Assembly: GCA_002337925.1 (NCBI GenBank)
Contig: DDHB01000096.1
Coordinates: 29,222 to 43,282 of the forward strand
Origin: Sporomusaceae bacterium UBA1887
GTDB lineage: Bacteria > Bacillota > Negativicutes > Sporomusales > DSM-15969
DNA: 14,061 bases
Direction: 5' to 3'
The notes under the pieces are model-generated. The model did no database searches. It was not told where the DNA came from and was given only the letters and a program-made list of their open reading frames with translations. Positions 1 to 7,322 of the stretch are shown piece by piece. Each line of letters opens with the position of its first letter. Within the stretch, counting starts at the first letter, position 1. Made by a program: the position numbers and the translations under genes.

Positions 1-2
1 GG

Positions 3-125
3 GCATTTACGCTGTATCACACCGGCTATGCCTCTGCTTTTGCTGTTGTGACAATGGCGTTGTTTGTGGTCTTGTTGATTGCTGAATTTAAGTATGTAGA
101 GAAAGGCGTCTATTATGAAAACTGA
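3..125 (+). CDS. ABC transporter permease, C-terminus only (MalF/UgpA type)
   Basis: Forty codons are open from the left edge to TGA at 123-125. They encode a last membrane helix (about residues 9-27, rich in A, V, L, F and I) and a short polar tail ending KYVEKGVYYEN. Sugar-type ABC permeases of the first-permease (MalF/UgpA) class normally end this way, and the following gene is the matching second permease. Its stop overlaps the start of that gene by 11 bases (ATGAAAACTGA), as is usual for translationally coupled permease pairs. The identification rests mostly on context because only the tail is visible. Confidence 0.75.
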   Translation, partial: AFTLYHTGYASAFAVVTMALFVVLLIAEFKYVEKGVYYEN

Positions 126-936
126 CCGTCAGCTCAAGTGGCATATCCTGCTTGTAAGCGCTCTGTTTTTGTCGCTGATGCCGATTATCTTTGCAATTTC
201 AAGCTCCTTTAAGGAATTGAGCGAGGCATACGGCAATGTGTTTTCTCTGATTCCCGAGCAGCCTACCCTCAACAATTATGTACAGGTATTCTCGCGGCTG
301 CCGCTGGCCCAAATTACGGCAAATACCTTTGTGATCGCAGTGACTGTCACGATTTTTAAAACCATTACCGGAATACTGGCCGCCTATGCTTTTGTTTATT
401 TTGAATTCAAAGGAAAAAATGTTCTCTATTTCATTCTGATCAGCACCATCTTTGTTCCCTTTACCGTTACGATGATTCCCAATTATCTCACAGTATCACA
501 GTTGGGCTTCCGTAATAGTATTGTCGGGGTTATTATGCCTCAGCTCAGTGATGCTACCGGTATTTTCCTGATCCGGCAGGCAATGCGAACCATTCCGCGG
601 TCCCTGATCGAGGCGGCGCGTCTGGATAAGGCCGGGCACATGAAAATTTTGGGTGATATTGTGCTTCCCCTGGTGAAACCTGCAGTTGTTTCTACGGGTA
701 TTATGTTTTTTATCAACTCCTGGAATGAATATGTTTGGCCCGTCCTTATTCTTAAGGATAAGGTAAACTATACACTGCCTCTGGCGCTGCAGCTTTTTAT
801 CAGCTCCGAGGGAGGGACGGATTTCACAGTTGCTATGGCGGTGTCGGTGATCACCATGATCATTCCGCTGGCGCTTTATATTGTTTTCCAGCGTTATATC
901 ATTAACACTTTTACTTCCTCAGGCATTAAGGGTTGA
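115..936 (+). CDS. Carbohydrate-type ABC transporter permease (MalG/UgpE type)
   Basis: This 273-aa inner-membrane protein is the second permease of an importer of the CUT1 (oligosaccharide / glycerol-3-phosphate) class. It has an N-terminal helix (about 10-29), then further hydrophobic segments around 70-95, 105-122, 135-152, 190-215 and 243-265, giving the usual six. The cytoplasmic EAA loop, which docks on the ATPase, is clear at about 166-190 (EAARLDKAGH...LPLVKPA). The stretch before it (MPQLSDATGIFLIRQAMRTIP) resembles UgpE more than MalG, so a glycerol-3-phosphate-like or sugar substrate is possible. The substrate-binding protein lies outside the window, so specificity cannot be assigned. 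The gene overlaps the upstream permease by 11 bases and lies 36 bases before the ATPase gene. Confidence 0.93.
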   Translation: MKTDRQLKWHILLVSALFLSLMPIIFAISSSFKELSEAYGNVFSLIPEQPTLNNYVQVFSRLPLAQITANTFVIAVTVTIFKTITGILAAYAFVYFEFKGKNVLYFILISTIFVPFTVTMIPNYLTVSQLGFRNSIVGVIMPQLSDATGIFLIRQAMRTIPRSLIEAARLDKAGHMKILGDIVLPLVKPAVVSTGIMFFINSWNEYVWPVLILKDKVNYTLPLALQLFISSEGGTDFTVAMAVSVITMIIPLALYIVFQRYIINTFTSSGIKG

Positions 937-972
937 TGAGCTGTATCTCCTTTTTGGAAAGGCGGGAAGAAC

Positions 973-2091
973 ATGAAAGAAATTGTCTTTGAGAATGTAT
1001 GTAAGACCTACGGCAGCACGAAAGTCATAGAGAATCTGAACCTTGCAATCCGGCCGGGAGAACGGCTGATTTTGCTGGGAGCGTCGGGCTGTGGTAAATC
1101 AACAACGCTGCGGATGGTTGCCGGGCTCGAGGACATTACCTGCGGCAATTTATACATGAATGGGCAAAGAGTCAATGATGTAGCCAGCGGGGAACGGAAT
1201 GTAAGTATGGTGTTTCAAAATTATGCTCTTTTTCCGCATATGACGGTAGCTGACAATATTATTTATGGGCTTAAGATACAAAAGCTGCAAAAAGAAGAAA
1301 TCGGGCAGCGACTGAAAGACGCAGTAAATATGCTGGAACTTAACGGGTTCGAGGATCGGAAGCCGAAAGATCTGTCAGGTGGACAGCGTCAGCGCGTGGC
1401 ACTGGCACGGGCAGTGGTGAAACGAAGCGACCTTTTGCTGCTCGATGAACCGCTTTCCAATCTGGATGCTCAGCTTAGAGTTCATGCCAGAAAAGAATTA
1501 GTAAAGATACACCAGACCTATCGGCAAACCTTTATTTATGTTACCCATGATCAGGTCGAGGCGATGACGGTAGGAGACCGGATTGCGCTCATGCATGAAG
1601 GCCATTTGCAGATGCTCGATACCCCATCTAATGTATACCACCGGCCGGCAAATGTTTTTACAGCAAAATTCATCGGATCACCTTCGACGAATATCTTTCA
1701 GGCATACTATGCAGACCGGTCTATTCATATTGGCAAGCAAGCCGTTCGCCTGCCTGAGTACTGGAGTGCCTGGCTTGGGAAGCACGGCTGCAGGGAGTTT
1801 TATCTGGGAATTCGTCCGGAGCATATCAAGCTGGAGCGCGAAAAAACAGATAACGTATTTACCGGTACCGTTAGGTATGTTGAAGAATACGGTAATCGCT
1901 GCGGCGTTTATTTTGATCTTGAAGATAAGGAAGTTGTCGCCATTTGTGATAAGACCGACTTGAAACCGGGAAAACGGGTGTCCTTCGGGCTTGATGTTGA
2001 CAAAATCCATGTATTTGATAAGCATACGACTATGAATATTGGATATCCGGAGGTGTATCATGAGCATGTATATCAGTACCAATCTATATAA
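973..2091 (+). CDS. ABC transporter ATP-binding protein (UgpC/MsmX/MalK type)
   Basis: This 372-aa cytoplasmic ATPase energises the importer whose permeases lie just upstream. All nucleotide-binding motifs are intact: Walker A GASGCGKST (36-44), Q-loop Q82, signature LSGGQ (134-138), Walker B LLLLDEP (154-160), D-loop SNLD and switch histidine H192 (YVTHD). The length and the extra C-terminal part (about 235-350, including LGIRPEHIKL) fit the OB/TOBE regulatory domain of MalK/UgpC-like subunits. A purine-rich site GGAAAGGCGGGAAG ends three bases before ATG 973. Its last 32 bases overlap the isomerase gene in another frame. Such ATPases can serve several transporters (known for MsmX); whether this one does is not visible here. 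Confidence 0.95.
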   Translation: MKEIVFENVCKTYGSTKVIENLNLAIRPGERLILLGASGCGKSTTLRMVAGLEDITCGNLYMNGQRVNDVASGERNVSMVFQNYALFPHMTVADNIIYGLKIQKLQKEEIGQRLKDAVNMLELNGFEDRKPKDLSGGQRQRVALARAVVKRSDLLLLDEPLSNLDAQLRVHARKELVKIHQTYRQTFIYVTHDQVEAMTVGDRIALMHEGHLQMLDTPSNVYHRPANVFTAKFIGSPSTNIFQAYYADRSIHIGKQAVRLPEYWSAWLGKHGCREFYLGIRPEHIKLEREKTDNVFTGTVRYVEEYGNRCGVYFDLEDKEVVAICDKTDLKPGKRVSFGLDVDKIHVFDKHTTMNIGYPEVYHEHVYQYQSI

Positions 2092-2869
2092 TCCCGGTCG
2101 CCTACAGGAAGTATTTCAGTTAATGGATGAGATTGGCGATCCATCGGTCGGTATTGAATTGTTTCCTCAATGGCAGAGTGAAGTATTCTGCAATGAACTG
2201 GCGAAACACATGGAAGATCTTATGCAATACCCCATTTCGCTGCACGGTCCCTACTATTGTACTGAGCATAGCAAGCCGGAAGGTACGGAAGAGTATGCGA
2301 GATCAATGCAATACTTTTATCAGACGCTGCAGTTGTCCCGGCGGCTGAAAAGTAAATATATCGTCTATCACCATAATAATTGTCTGGTTGAGCCGGAGCG
2401 CAGGGATGAAATGATCAGCGTTTCCACAGAAAACCTTAGGAAGCTCAGACGTGAGGCAAAACATTTTAATGCCCAAATCGTTATTGAAAATGCAGGTGTG
2501 CTGTCCCGGGGCAACATGTTGTTTGATGAAGAGCAGTTTATCCAGATGGCACTTAATATGCCGGCAAATATTTTGCTGGACGTGGGTCATGCTCATGCCA
2601 ACGGCTGGAATATCGGCAAGGTCATTGCAAAGCTTGCCCATAAAATCATTGCCTATCATGTGCACAACAATGACGGCTGTGAAGATAATCACAACCGCAT
2701 TCACGAAGGCACACTGGATTTCGCCCATTTTTTGGCGTGCTATCAAAAACATACGCCCCAGGCTGATATTGTCATTGAATATGGGCCTCAGTATGCTCAT
2801 GACCGGAATGGCATTATGCAGGATGTGACCTATATCAATAAGGTGCTGAATTGCAAACAGACCGCCTAA
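2060..2869 (+). CDS. Sugar phosphate isomerase/epimerase family protein (TIM barrel)
   Basis: This 269-aa protein belongs to the AP-endonuclease-2-like TIM-barrel superfamily (xylose isomerase-like, COG1082), whose members use a divalent metal to isomerise or epimerise sugars or polyols. Metal-site residues are visible at expected places: E143 in VIENAG, D174 and H177 in LLDVGHAHANGW, H200/H202 in YHVHNND, and E240 in VIEYGP. I chose ATG 2060 because GGAGGT lies at 2049-2054, five bases upstream. A longer in-frame start at 2039 has no such site. This start lies inside the ATPase gene (32-base overlap), implying coupled translation and a role in processing the imported substrate. The exact reaction is unknown, and no kinase or glycosidase accompanies it. 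Confidence 0.85.
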   Translation: MSMYISTNLYNPGRLQEVFQLMDEIGDPSVGIELFPQWQSEVFCNELAKHMEDLMQYPISLHGPYYCTEHSKPEGTEEYARSMQYFYQTLQLSRRLKSKYIVYHHNNCLVEPERRDEMISVSTENLRKLRREAKHFNAQIVIENAGVLSRGNMLFDEEQFIQMALNMPANILLDVGHAHANGWNIGKVIAKLAHKIIAYHVHNNDGCEDNHNRIHEGTLDFAHFLACYQKHTPQADIVIEYGPQYAHDRNGIMQDVTYINKVLNCKQTA

Positions 2870-2883
2870 AGGGTGGAAAAAAG

Positions 2884-2926
2884 AAGAACTCCTGTGAAAT
2901 CGCTGAGATTTTGCAGGAGTTCTTTT
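2884..2926 (+). terminator. Rho-independent terminator after the ABC/isomerase operon
   Basis: An 11-bp perfect stem AAGAACTCCTG (2884-2894) pairs with CAGGAGTTCTT (2914-2924). An inner AAATC/GATTT helix (2897-2901 with 2907-2911) extends it, and the 3' side ends in TTTT. It begins 15 bases after the isomerase stop. The outer arms are identical to those of the terminator at 3855-3900. Confidence 0.88.
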
Positions 2927-2978
2927 GCGCTGAGAGTAATTGTTTAAGGATATAGACGGAGTGGACACGGAGGAAACT

Positions 2979-3815
2979 ATGAAACTAACAGTTCTAGTTG
3001 ACAATAATACAATCATTGACCGGTATTTTTATGCTGAGCCAGGAGTATCGTATCTGATTGAATGCGGAGATAGCCGCTATCTGTTTGATACGGGCTACTC
3101 TGATATATTTCTGCGAAATGCCATGAAAATGGGCATTAATCTGTTAACCTTAGATGCAGTTGTAATTTCTCACGGTCATAATGATCACACATGGGGACTA
3201 GGTGAGTTAGTCAAACTGTATGCTGAGGCCGCAGCTGAAGGGTATAAACACACGAAACCGACGGTGATCTCACATCCCGATGCATTTTTAGACAGAAATG
3301 TAGCTGGAGTTGATGTAGGAGCAATGCTTTCCGTCAACCAGCTAGAAAAAGCTTTTCCCGTAAAGCTTAGTAAGGCCCCTTTATGGCTGACTCCTCAACT
3401 TGTATTTTTAGGAGAGGTAGAGAGGTCTAATTCCTTTGAGACAGGAAATGCTATCGGGAAGGTATTGCGAAATGGTGACTGGGAAGAAGACGATATACTG
3501 GATGATTCGGCACTGGTCTATATTTCTGAGCAGGGCCTGGTGGTGATTACGGGCTGTTCCCATGCCGGCATTTGCAATATTATCGAATATGCGAAAAAGG
3601 TGTGCAAGGAAGAGCGAGTGTACGATGTCATTGGCGGATTTCACCTGTTAAATCCTTCACCGAATAAGCTTAGCAATACAGTTGATTATTTTAAACGCTG
3701 TCAGCCTCATGCCATTCATGCCTGCCATTGTACAGATTTGCATTCAAAAATAAGCTTAGCCCAGGCTGCCAACATTGAAGAGGTTGGTGTGGGATTAGTG
3801 TTGGAGTATAAATAG
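2979..3815 (+). CDS. MBL-fold metallo-hydrolase, COG1237 family
   Basis: This 278-aa cytoplasmic protein has the metallo-beta-lactamase metal motif HGHNDH at 65-70 (HxHxDH). Further likely ligands are H195 in GCSHAG (192-197) and H222 in GGFH, and the C-terminal part carries a conserved ACHCTD (248-253). This pattern matches COG1237, whose archaeal members are described as dihydropterin ribofuranosylaminobenzene phosphate synthase-like. The bacterial members are largely uncharacterised, so the substrate is unknown. ATG 2979 is preferred because GGAGGA lies at 2969-2974; an in-frame ATG at 2940 would lie just past the upstream terminator and lacks a good site. The gene stands alone between two matching terminators. 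I see no convincing promoter in the 50 bases between the first terminator and the start. Confidence 0.88.
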   Translation: MKLTVLVDNNTIIDRYFYAEPGVSYLIECGDSRYLFDTGYSDIFLRNAMKMGINLLTLDAVVISHGHNDHTWGLGELVKLYAEAAAEGYKHTKPTVISHPDAFLDRNVAGVDVGAMLSVNQLEKAFPVKLSKAPLWLTPQLVFLGEVERSNSFETGNAIGKVLRNGDWEEDDILDDSALVYISEQGLVVITGCSHAGICNIIEYAKKVCKEERVYDVIGGFHLLNPSPNKLSNTVDYFKRCQPHAIHACHCTDLHSKISLAQAANIEEVGVGLVLEYK

Positions 3816-3854
3816 GGCAATGGATTGAAAATAGGTCTAAAGAGTAGCAACATA

Positions 3855-3900
3855 AAAAGAACTCCTGCAAAATCCGTATGGATTTTACAGGAGTTCTTTT
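3855..3900. terminator. Bidirectional terminator between the MBL and BI-1 genes
   Basis: A 13-bp stem AAAAGAACTCCTG (3855-3867) pairs with CAGGAGTTCTTTT (3888-3900). After one mismatch an inner AAAATCC/GGATTTT helix (3869-3875 with 3880-3886) closes on a GTAT loop. T-runs appear on both strands, so it can end the MBL transcript (+) and the convergent BI-1 transcript (-). Its arms repeat those of the terminator at 2884-2926. Confidence 0.9.
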
Positions 3901-3917
3901 ACTAGCTATGCTGCTGA

Positions 3918-4625
3918 CTATCTTCTCTTGCCGAAGATGCGCAGGAGATAAAGAAAGAGATTAATAAAATCAAGATATAAGGTAAGAGCGCCAAGTACGG
4001 CAAACTTGCCGACTTCCTCTTCATCATTCAGGCTATGAGCCATCTCTTTAAGCCGCTGAGTATCATAGGCCGTCAAGCCAACAAAAATCAGCACGCCAAG
4101 GTAGGTTAGGACCCACATTAATGCCGGGCTTTGCAAAAATAGATTAACCAGGGACGCAATGATCAAGCCAATTAAGGACATAAAAAGAATGCTGCCCCAC
4201 TTGCTTAAATCAGACTTGGTTAGATAGCCGTAAGTGGTCATAGCGCCAAAGGTACCGGCAGTGATAAAAAAGACGGTAGCGATAGATTCCTGTGTGTAAA
4301 GCAAAAAGATTGAAGCTAAAGTCAGCCCGTTCAATGCGGCATACGTAAAGAACAAAAAGCTGGCTGCTGTTGCGCTGAGTGACTGAATCGAGCGGCTAAG
4401 CACAAAAACAATGCCCAAATTTGCGATTAACAAACCGTAGAAAACAAATTTACTGCTAAAGATCATACTGAGCAGGAAGGGTGAGTGAGCGGTATAATAC
4501 GCAAGTATTCCTGTTGCTAAAAGACCAGAGGTCATCCAACCGTAAACCTGCATAAAGAAGCTTTGTACAAGCGCTACCGTTTTACCAGTAGAAGTATCAA
4601 ACCGGGAAGGGATATTATTGCTCAT
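3918..4625 (-). CDS. Bax inhibitor-1 / YccA family membrane protein
   Basis: This 235-aa polytopic protein of the BI-1 (UPF0005, TMBIM) family has about seven hydrophobic segments (roughly 26-45, 50-77, 84-108, 115-133, 143-163, 168-186 and 206-228). Its C-terminal half has the family hallmarks TAYDTQRLK (184-192) and LYLDFINLFLYLLRI. D188 and D219 correspond in position to the di-aspartate pH sensor studied in Bacillus YetJ, a proton-sensitive calcium leak channel; this transfer of function is inference. ATG 4625 is preferred over an in-frame TTG at 4649 because AAAGGAG (4637-4643) lies between them, where it can serve only the ATG. The gene is divergent from sodA across about 220 bases and ends toward the shared terminator. 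Confidence 0.93.
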   Translation of the reverse strand: MSNNIPSRFDTSTGKTVALVQSFFMQVYGWMTSGLLATGILAYYTAHSPFLLSMIFSSKFVFYGLLIANLGIVFVLSRSIQSLSATAASFLFFTYAALNGLTLASIFLLYTQESIATVFFITAGTFGAMTTYGYLTKSDLSKWGSILFMSLIGLIIASLVNLFLQSPALMWVLTYLGVLIFVGLTAYDTQRLKEMAHSLNDEEEVGKFAVLGALTLYLDFINLFLYLLRIFGKRR

Positions 4626-4665
4626 TAGGTCAACAACTCCTTTCGACAACTTTATGGATAATTTT

Positions 4666-4695
4666 ACTATACTATAGGACTAATTAGTTTCGCAA
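4666..4695 (-). promoter_or_regulatory. Probable promoter of the BI-1 gene
   Basis: On the minus strand TTGCGA (4690-4695) and TATAGT (4666-4671) are 18 bases apart, and the -10 lies about 40 bases upstream of the ATG at 4625. An overlapping second TATAGT (4671-4676) has poor spacing. The match to the housekeeping consensus is moderate. Confidence 0.5.
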
Positions 4696-4722
4696 GAAGA
4701 AAGAAGCGGATATTAACACAGA

Positions 4723-4737
4723 TGATAATTAATATCA
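4723..4737. promoter_or_regulatory. Fur-like box between BI-1 and sodA
   Basis: TGATAATTAATATCA matches the 7-1-7 Fur consensus TGATAATNATTATCA at all but one base (the tenth). It lies 29 bases upstream of the sodA -35 element and upstream of the BI-1 promoter, so a Fur-family protein bound here could influence either gene. Fur-type control of Mn/Fe SOD genes is well known in other bacteria; binding here is inferred from sequence only. Confidence 0.6.
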
Positions 4738-4766
4738 ACAAAATTTAAATTTTTGGTAAAAAACAC

Positions 4767-4795
4767 TTGAATTTTTCCGATCGGAATAGTATGAT
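4767..4795 (+). promoter_or_regulatory. sodA promoter with an internal palindrome
   Basis: TTGAAT (4767-4772) and TATGAT (4790-4795) are separated by exactly 17 bases and lie about 50 bases upstream of the sodA start. The spacer contains the perfect 12-bp palindrome TTCCGATCGGAA (4775-4786), a likely repressor operator because occupancy would block RNA polymerase. Confidence 0.75.
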
Positions 4796-4843
4796 ATAAG
4801 CAAGTAAAGATTCAGCTACATAAAACCTAAGGGGGTTTATTAT

Positions 4844-5464
4844 ATGAAACAGGTAGAATTAAAATATGGTTTTGAGGCTTTGGAGCCTTTTATTGATGAG
4901 GCAACAATGAGAACGCATTATCAGAAGCATCATGTGACCTATACGAATAACTTTAATGCGGCCCTGGAAAAATTACCGGAGCTGGCCGGAAAAACAGACG
5001 TGGAGATTCTGGCGAATTTGAACGCTATTGCCGATGCAGGGTTGCGTACAGCAATTCAAAATAACGGCGGCGGTTTTTATAACCATAATCTGTACTTCTC
5101 CACCATTTCGCCGGAAGGCGGCAAAGAACCGGTGGGGTCACTGGGCGGACAGATAGAACGTGATTTTGGCAGCTTTGCTGAATTCAAGGAAAAAATATCC
5201 GCTGCTGCTATTGGACGCTTCGGTTCAGGTTGGGCCTGGCTGTCCAGCGATGCTGCCGGCAAACTGGCAATTACTTCAACTCCCAATCAGGATAATCCGC
5301 TCATGGAATCGGCTGGAAAGTGGACACCTATTCTAGCGATTGATGTATGGGAGCATGCATACTATCTGAAATACAAAAACTTGCGAGCTGATTACGTCAA
5401 AGCATTTTTTGAAGTCATTGACTGGCAGGAAGTCGCCAAGCGATACGAGTTATCGGTTCGATAA
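4844..5464 (+). CDS. sodA: Superoxide dismutase, Fe/Mn family (Mn-type pattern)
   Basis: This 206-aa cytoplasmic enzyme dismutates superoxide to oxygen and hydrogen peroxide. The four metal ligands are clear: H25 (TMRTHYQKHH), H81 (GGGFYNHNL), D167 and H171 (IDVWEHAYYLKY). Metal-selectivity positions look Mn-like: Gly77 where Fe enzymes have Gln, and Gln149 (NQDNPLM) in the C-terminal domain. The FYN residues before H81 are less usual than the HAN of E. coli SodA, so cambialistic use cannot be excluded. There is no signal peptide. ATG 4844 follows a strong AAGGGGG site (4829-4835). The gene has its own promoter and terminator. It fits an anaerobe that meets oxygen occasionally. Confidence 0.96.
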   Translation: MKQVELKYGFEALEPFIDEATMRTHYQKHHVTYTNNFNAALEKLPELAGKTDVEILANLNAIADAGLRTAIQNNGGGFYNHNLYFSTISPEGGKEPVGSLGGQIERDFGSFAEFKEKISAAAIGRFGSGWAWLSSDAAGKLAITSTPNQDNPLMESAGKWTPILAIDVWEHAYYLKYKNLRADYVKAFFEVIDWQEVAKRYELSVR

Positions 5465-5490
5465 ACAGTATAATGTAACAATTCAACATC

Positions 5491-5535
5491 AAAAAGAGAG
5501 TCTTTTAGTCTTACGACTAAGAGACTCTCTTTTTT
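5491..5535. terminator. Bidirectional terminator between sodA and the GGDEF gene
   Basis: AAAAAGAGAGTCT.TTAGTC (5491-5510) pairs with GACTAA.AGACTCTCTTTTT (5515-5535) around a TTAC loop, with one mismatch inside. T-runs lie on both strands. It is placed between convergent genes and probably serves both. Confidence 0.9.
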
Positions 5536-5562
5536 GATGGGCCGTGTATTATTAAAGCCCTA

Positions 5563-7197
5563 TTATAAACTTTTACGTGGCTCTTCATAAAAGCGATAGC
5601 CGTTTTTACCGTTGTACTTTGCAATATACATGGCTGAGTCGGCCTTCGTTACCAGTAAATCGGCCTCTGTACCATTGGAAGGAGCGATACTAATGCCGAT
5701 ACTGCTGGTGACAGCTACTTCCGCACCCATGATGGGGATCGGCTTAGCTAATGCTTCGATAATGCTCTCAGCAATTGTCTGGATAACACGCTTGCCGGTT
5801 ATCTGGGGTAAAATAATCGTAAATTCATCTCCCCCGATGCGAGCAACGATATCTGTTTTCCTGACACTGGCGCTAAGTCTTTGCGCGACTGTTTTGAGCA
5901 CAATATCACCAGCGTCATGACCATGAGTATCATTAATTTTTTTAAACCCATCAAGATCTACGAATAATAAGCCACACATGTCAACGCTGTCTGCATTGGC
6001 AAGCATCTCAACAAGCTGCTCCTGGAAAAGCATACGATTGGATAAGCCAGTTAGCGCATCATGCTTTGCCATATAAATTGCTTTTTCTGCAGCGAGGTGC
6101 TTTTCCGTTACATCGGTCAAGGTGATCAGGTAGCAGTCAGCATGCTTATCAGCTATCTTAGTCACCTTTGCTTCCAGGTATTGGTTGCAACCGTCTGAAG
6201 AGGTTTGAAAAGAACATTCGACAACGTTGCCCGCATGTAATGAGGCTAATGCGTTAGCATCCAGATCCATGTTGTCAAAGAGGCTGCGGGCATCAATCCT
6301 GTTCTTATCGCAATTGAGAATGCGGGAGAGTTCTTTATTGGAACGTACTGAGCCTAGCATAGCGTCGGTGACTAATATGCCAATAGGTGAATTGTCAATG
6401 ATCCGATTGAGCAGGTTATGCAGAATGGTTTCATCATAAACCACAGCTAGCGAGTTGGTTCTTTCGTAAATGACAACAATTGCATAGCCTAGCAGCAAAA
6501 AGCCTGTACCTGAGATGAGATGGGCAAACCACCACAGGGAAGTCCAGGGAGTGGTGAGCAGGAACGCTGTGGAGGCCTGGACAAATAAAAACTGAGCTGC
6601 AAGATGGAATTTCATGATATAACTTCGCGCTGGTGAAAGAACAATCTTACCGATAGAGCAAAGTGAAATCAGTAAAGCTGCTAATTCAATGTATTTAATA
6701 TAAATAAGGGGAACGGCTCCGCTGCTATGCGTGAAATAAAAGGCAAAGCCGACTAAAACTAAAAAGAAGAGGAAATGAGGCCAAAAAAGGTTTTTTTGTG
6801 TGGCTAGAACTTCCTCAGGCAGAACCCGCAACCGGCAGAGACCTAAAAAAAGATAGCCAGACATGATGAGCCTGGATATGGGACCAAAAATAATAAATTG
6901 TGCCAAGTTATGGGAAGAATGATCGGTGAGAATACCATGAAAAGCATAGATTGTTACAAAGCCGAGGTAGCCAAGTGATACATATCGCAAAAAATCACTG
7001 CGGCTGTTTTTAAAACTCAGGTATGCCGCATAAGCAATAAAAGCGGAAAGCAGTTCGGCAAATAGTATAGCTACTTTATGGAAAGCCAGCATGGGGAATT
7101 TTTCCGGAGAATCAATGTAGACCAAATACAAAATACCGGAAAAGGGGAAAAAAGTCAGCCAGCAGAAAGTTAGTAGTTTGAATATAGTACGCAACAT
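5563..7197 (-). CDS. Membrane-anchored PAS-GGDEF diguanylate cyclase
   Basis: This 544-aa protein should make cyclic di-GMP from two GTP. Residues 1-245 form about seven or eight membrane helices resembling a MASE3-type sensor, with a short histidine-rich patch HGILTDHSSHN at 87-97. A PAS domain follows (about 255-365) and then a GGDEF domain (about 372-537) beginning KHDALTGLSNR. The active-site loop GGDEF (455-459) is intact. An I-site RKTD (446-449) lies five residues before it, so product inhibition is expected. No EAL domain is present. I prefer ATG 7197, with GAGGTG at 7202-7207 four bases upstream, over an in-frame TTG at 7236 that lacks a ribosome-binding site. It is a single gene convergent with sodA. 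The stimulus is unknown; nearby oxygen-defence genes make a redox cue possible but unproven. Confidence 0.93.
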   Translation of the reverse strand: MLRTIFKLLTFCWLTFFPFSGILYLVYIDSPEKFPMLAFHKVAILFAELLSAFIAYAAYLSFKNSRSDFLRYVSLGYLGFVTIYAFHGILTDHSSHNLAQFIIFGPISRLIMSGYLFLGLCRLRVLPEEVLATQKNLFWPHFLFFLVLVGFAFYFTHSSGAVPLIYIKYIELAALLISLCSIGKIVLSPARSYIMKFHLAAQFLFVQASTAFLLTTPWTSLWWFAHLISGTGFLLLGYAIVVIYERTNSLAVVYDETILHNLLNRIIDNSPIGILVTDAMLGSVRSNKELSRILNCDKNRIDARSLFDNMDLDANALASLHAGNVVECSFQTSSDGCNQYLEAKVTKIADKHADCYLITLTDVTEKHLAAEKAIYMAKHDALTGLSNRMLFQEQLVEMLANADSVDMCGLLFVDLDGFKKINDTHGHDAGDIVLKTVAQRLSASVRKTDIVARIGGDEFTIILPQITGKRVIQTIAESIIEALAKPIPIMGAEVAVTSSIGISIAPSNGTEADLLVTKADSAMYIAKYNGKNGYRFYEEPRKSL

Positions 7198-7235
7198 ATT
7201 ACACCTCAATCGAGTTAAAAATGGCAGCAGCTTCA

Positions 7236-7244
7236 ATTATATAG
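7236..7244 (-). promoter_or_regulatory. Possible extended -10 promoter of the GGDEF gene
   Basis: On the minus strand TGCTATATAAT contains TATAAT (7236-7241) and a TG motif just upstream (extended -10 if TATATA is used). No good -35 is visible at 17 bases. It lies about 40 bases before the ATG at 7197. Confidence 0.35.
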
Positions 7245-7285
7245 CAAGAAAAGAAGTCCTGCCACCATATGATGAGGGGGAAACG

Positions 7286-7321
7286 ATGAATACTACGATG
7301 TTCAACTCTTCAGAAAATTAA
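7286..7321 (+). other. Tiny ORF (11 codons) with a strong ribosome-binding site
   Basis: ATG 7286 follows GAGGGGG (7274-7280) by five bases and encodes MNTTMFNSSEN before TAA. It ends one base before the marR -35 element. It has no promoter of its own that I can see and could be a relic of a lost gene or a chance ORF. Confidence 0.2.
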
Positions 7322-7322
7322 A

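Noticed and set aside
2303..3016. Minus-strand open frame of 237 codons
   Set aside because: It lies opposite the well-supported isomerase gene and runs through its terminator; it has no ribosome-binding site or recognisable motif, so it is a shadow frame.
2884..3900. The twin hairpins as ends of a transposon or MITE carrying the MBL gene
   Set aside because: Each is a complete hairpin with a T-run at a gene end, they are in the same orientation, and I see no target-site duplication or transposase.
4625..4649. TTG 4649 as the start of the BI-1 protein
   Set aside because: The ribosome-binding site AAAGGAG lies downstream of this codon and serves the ATG at 4625.
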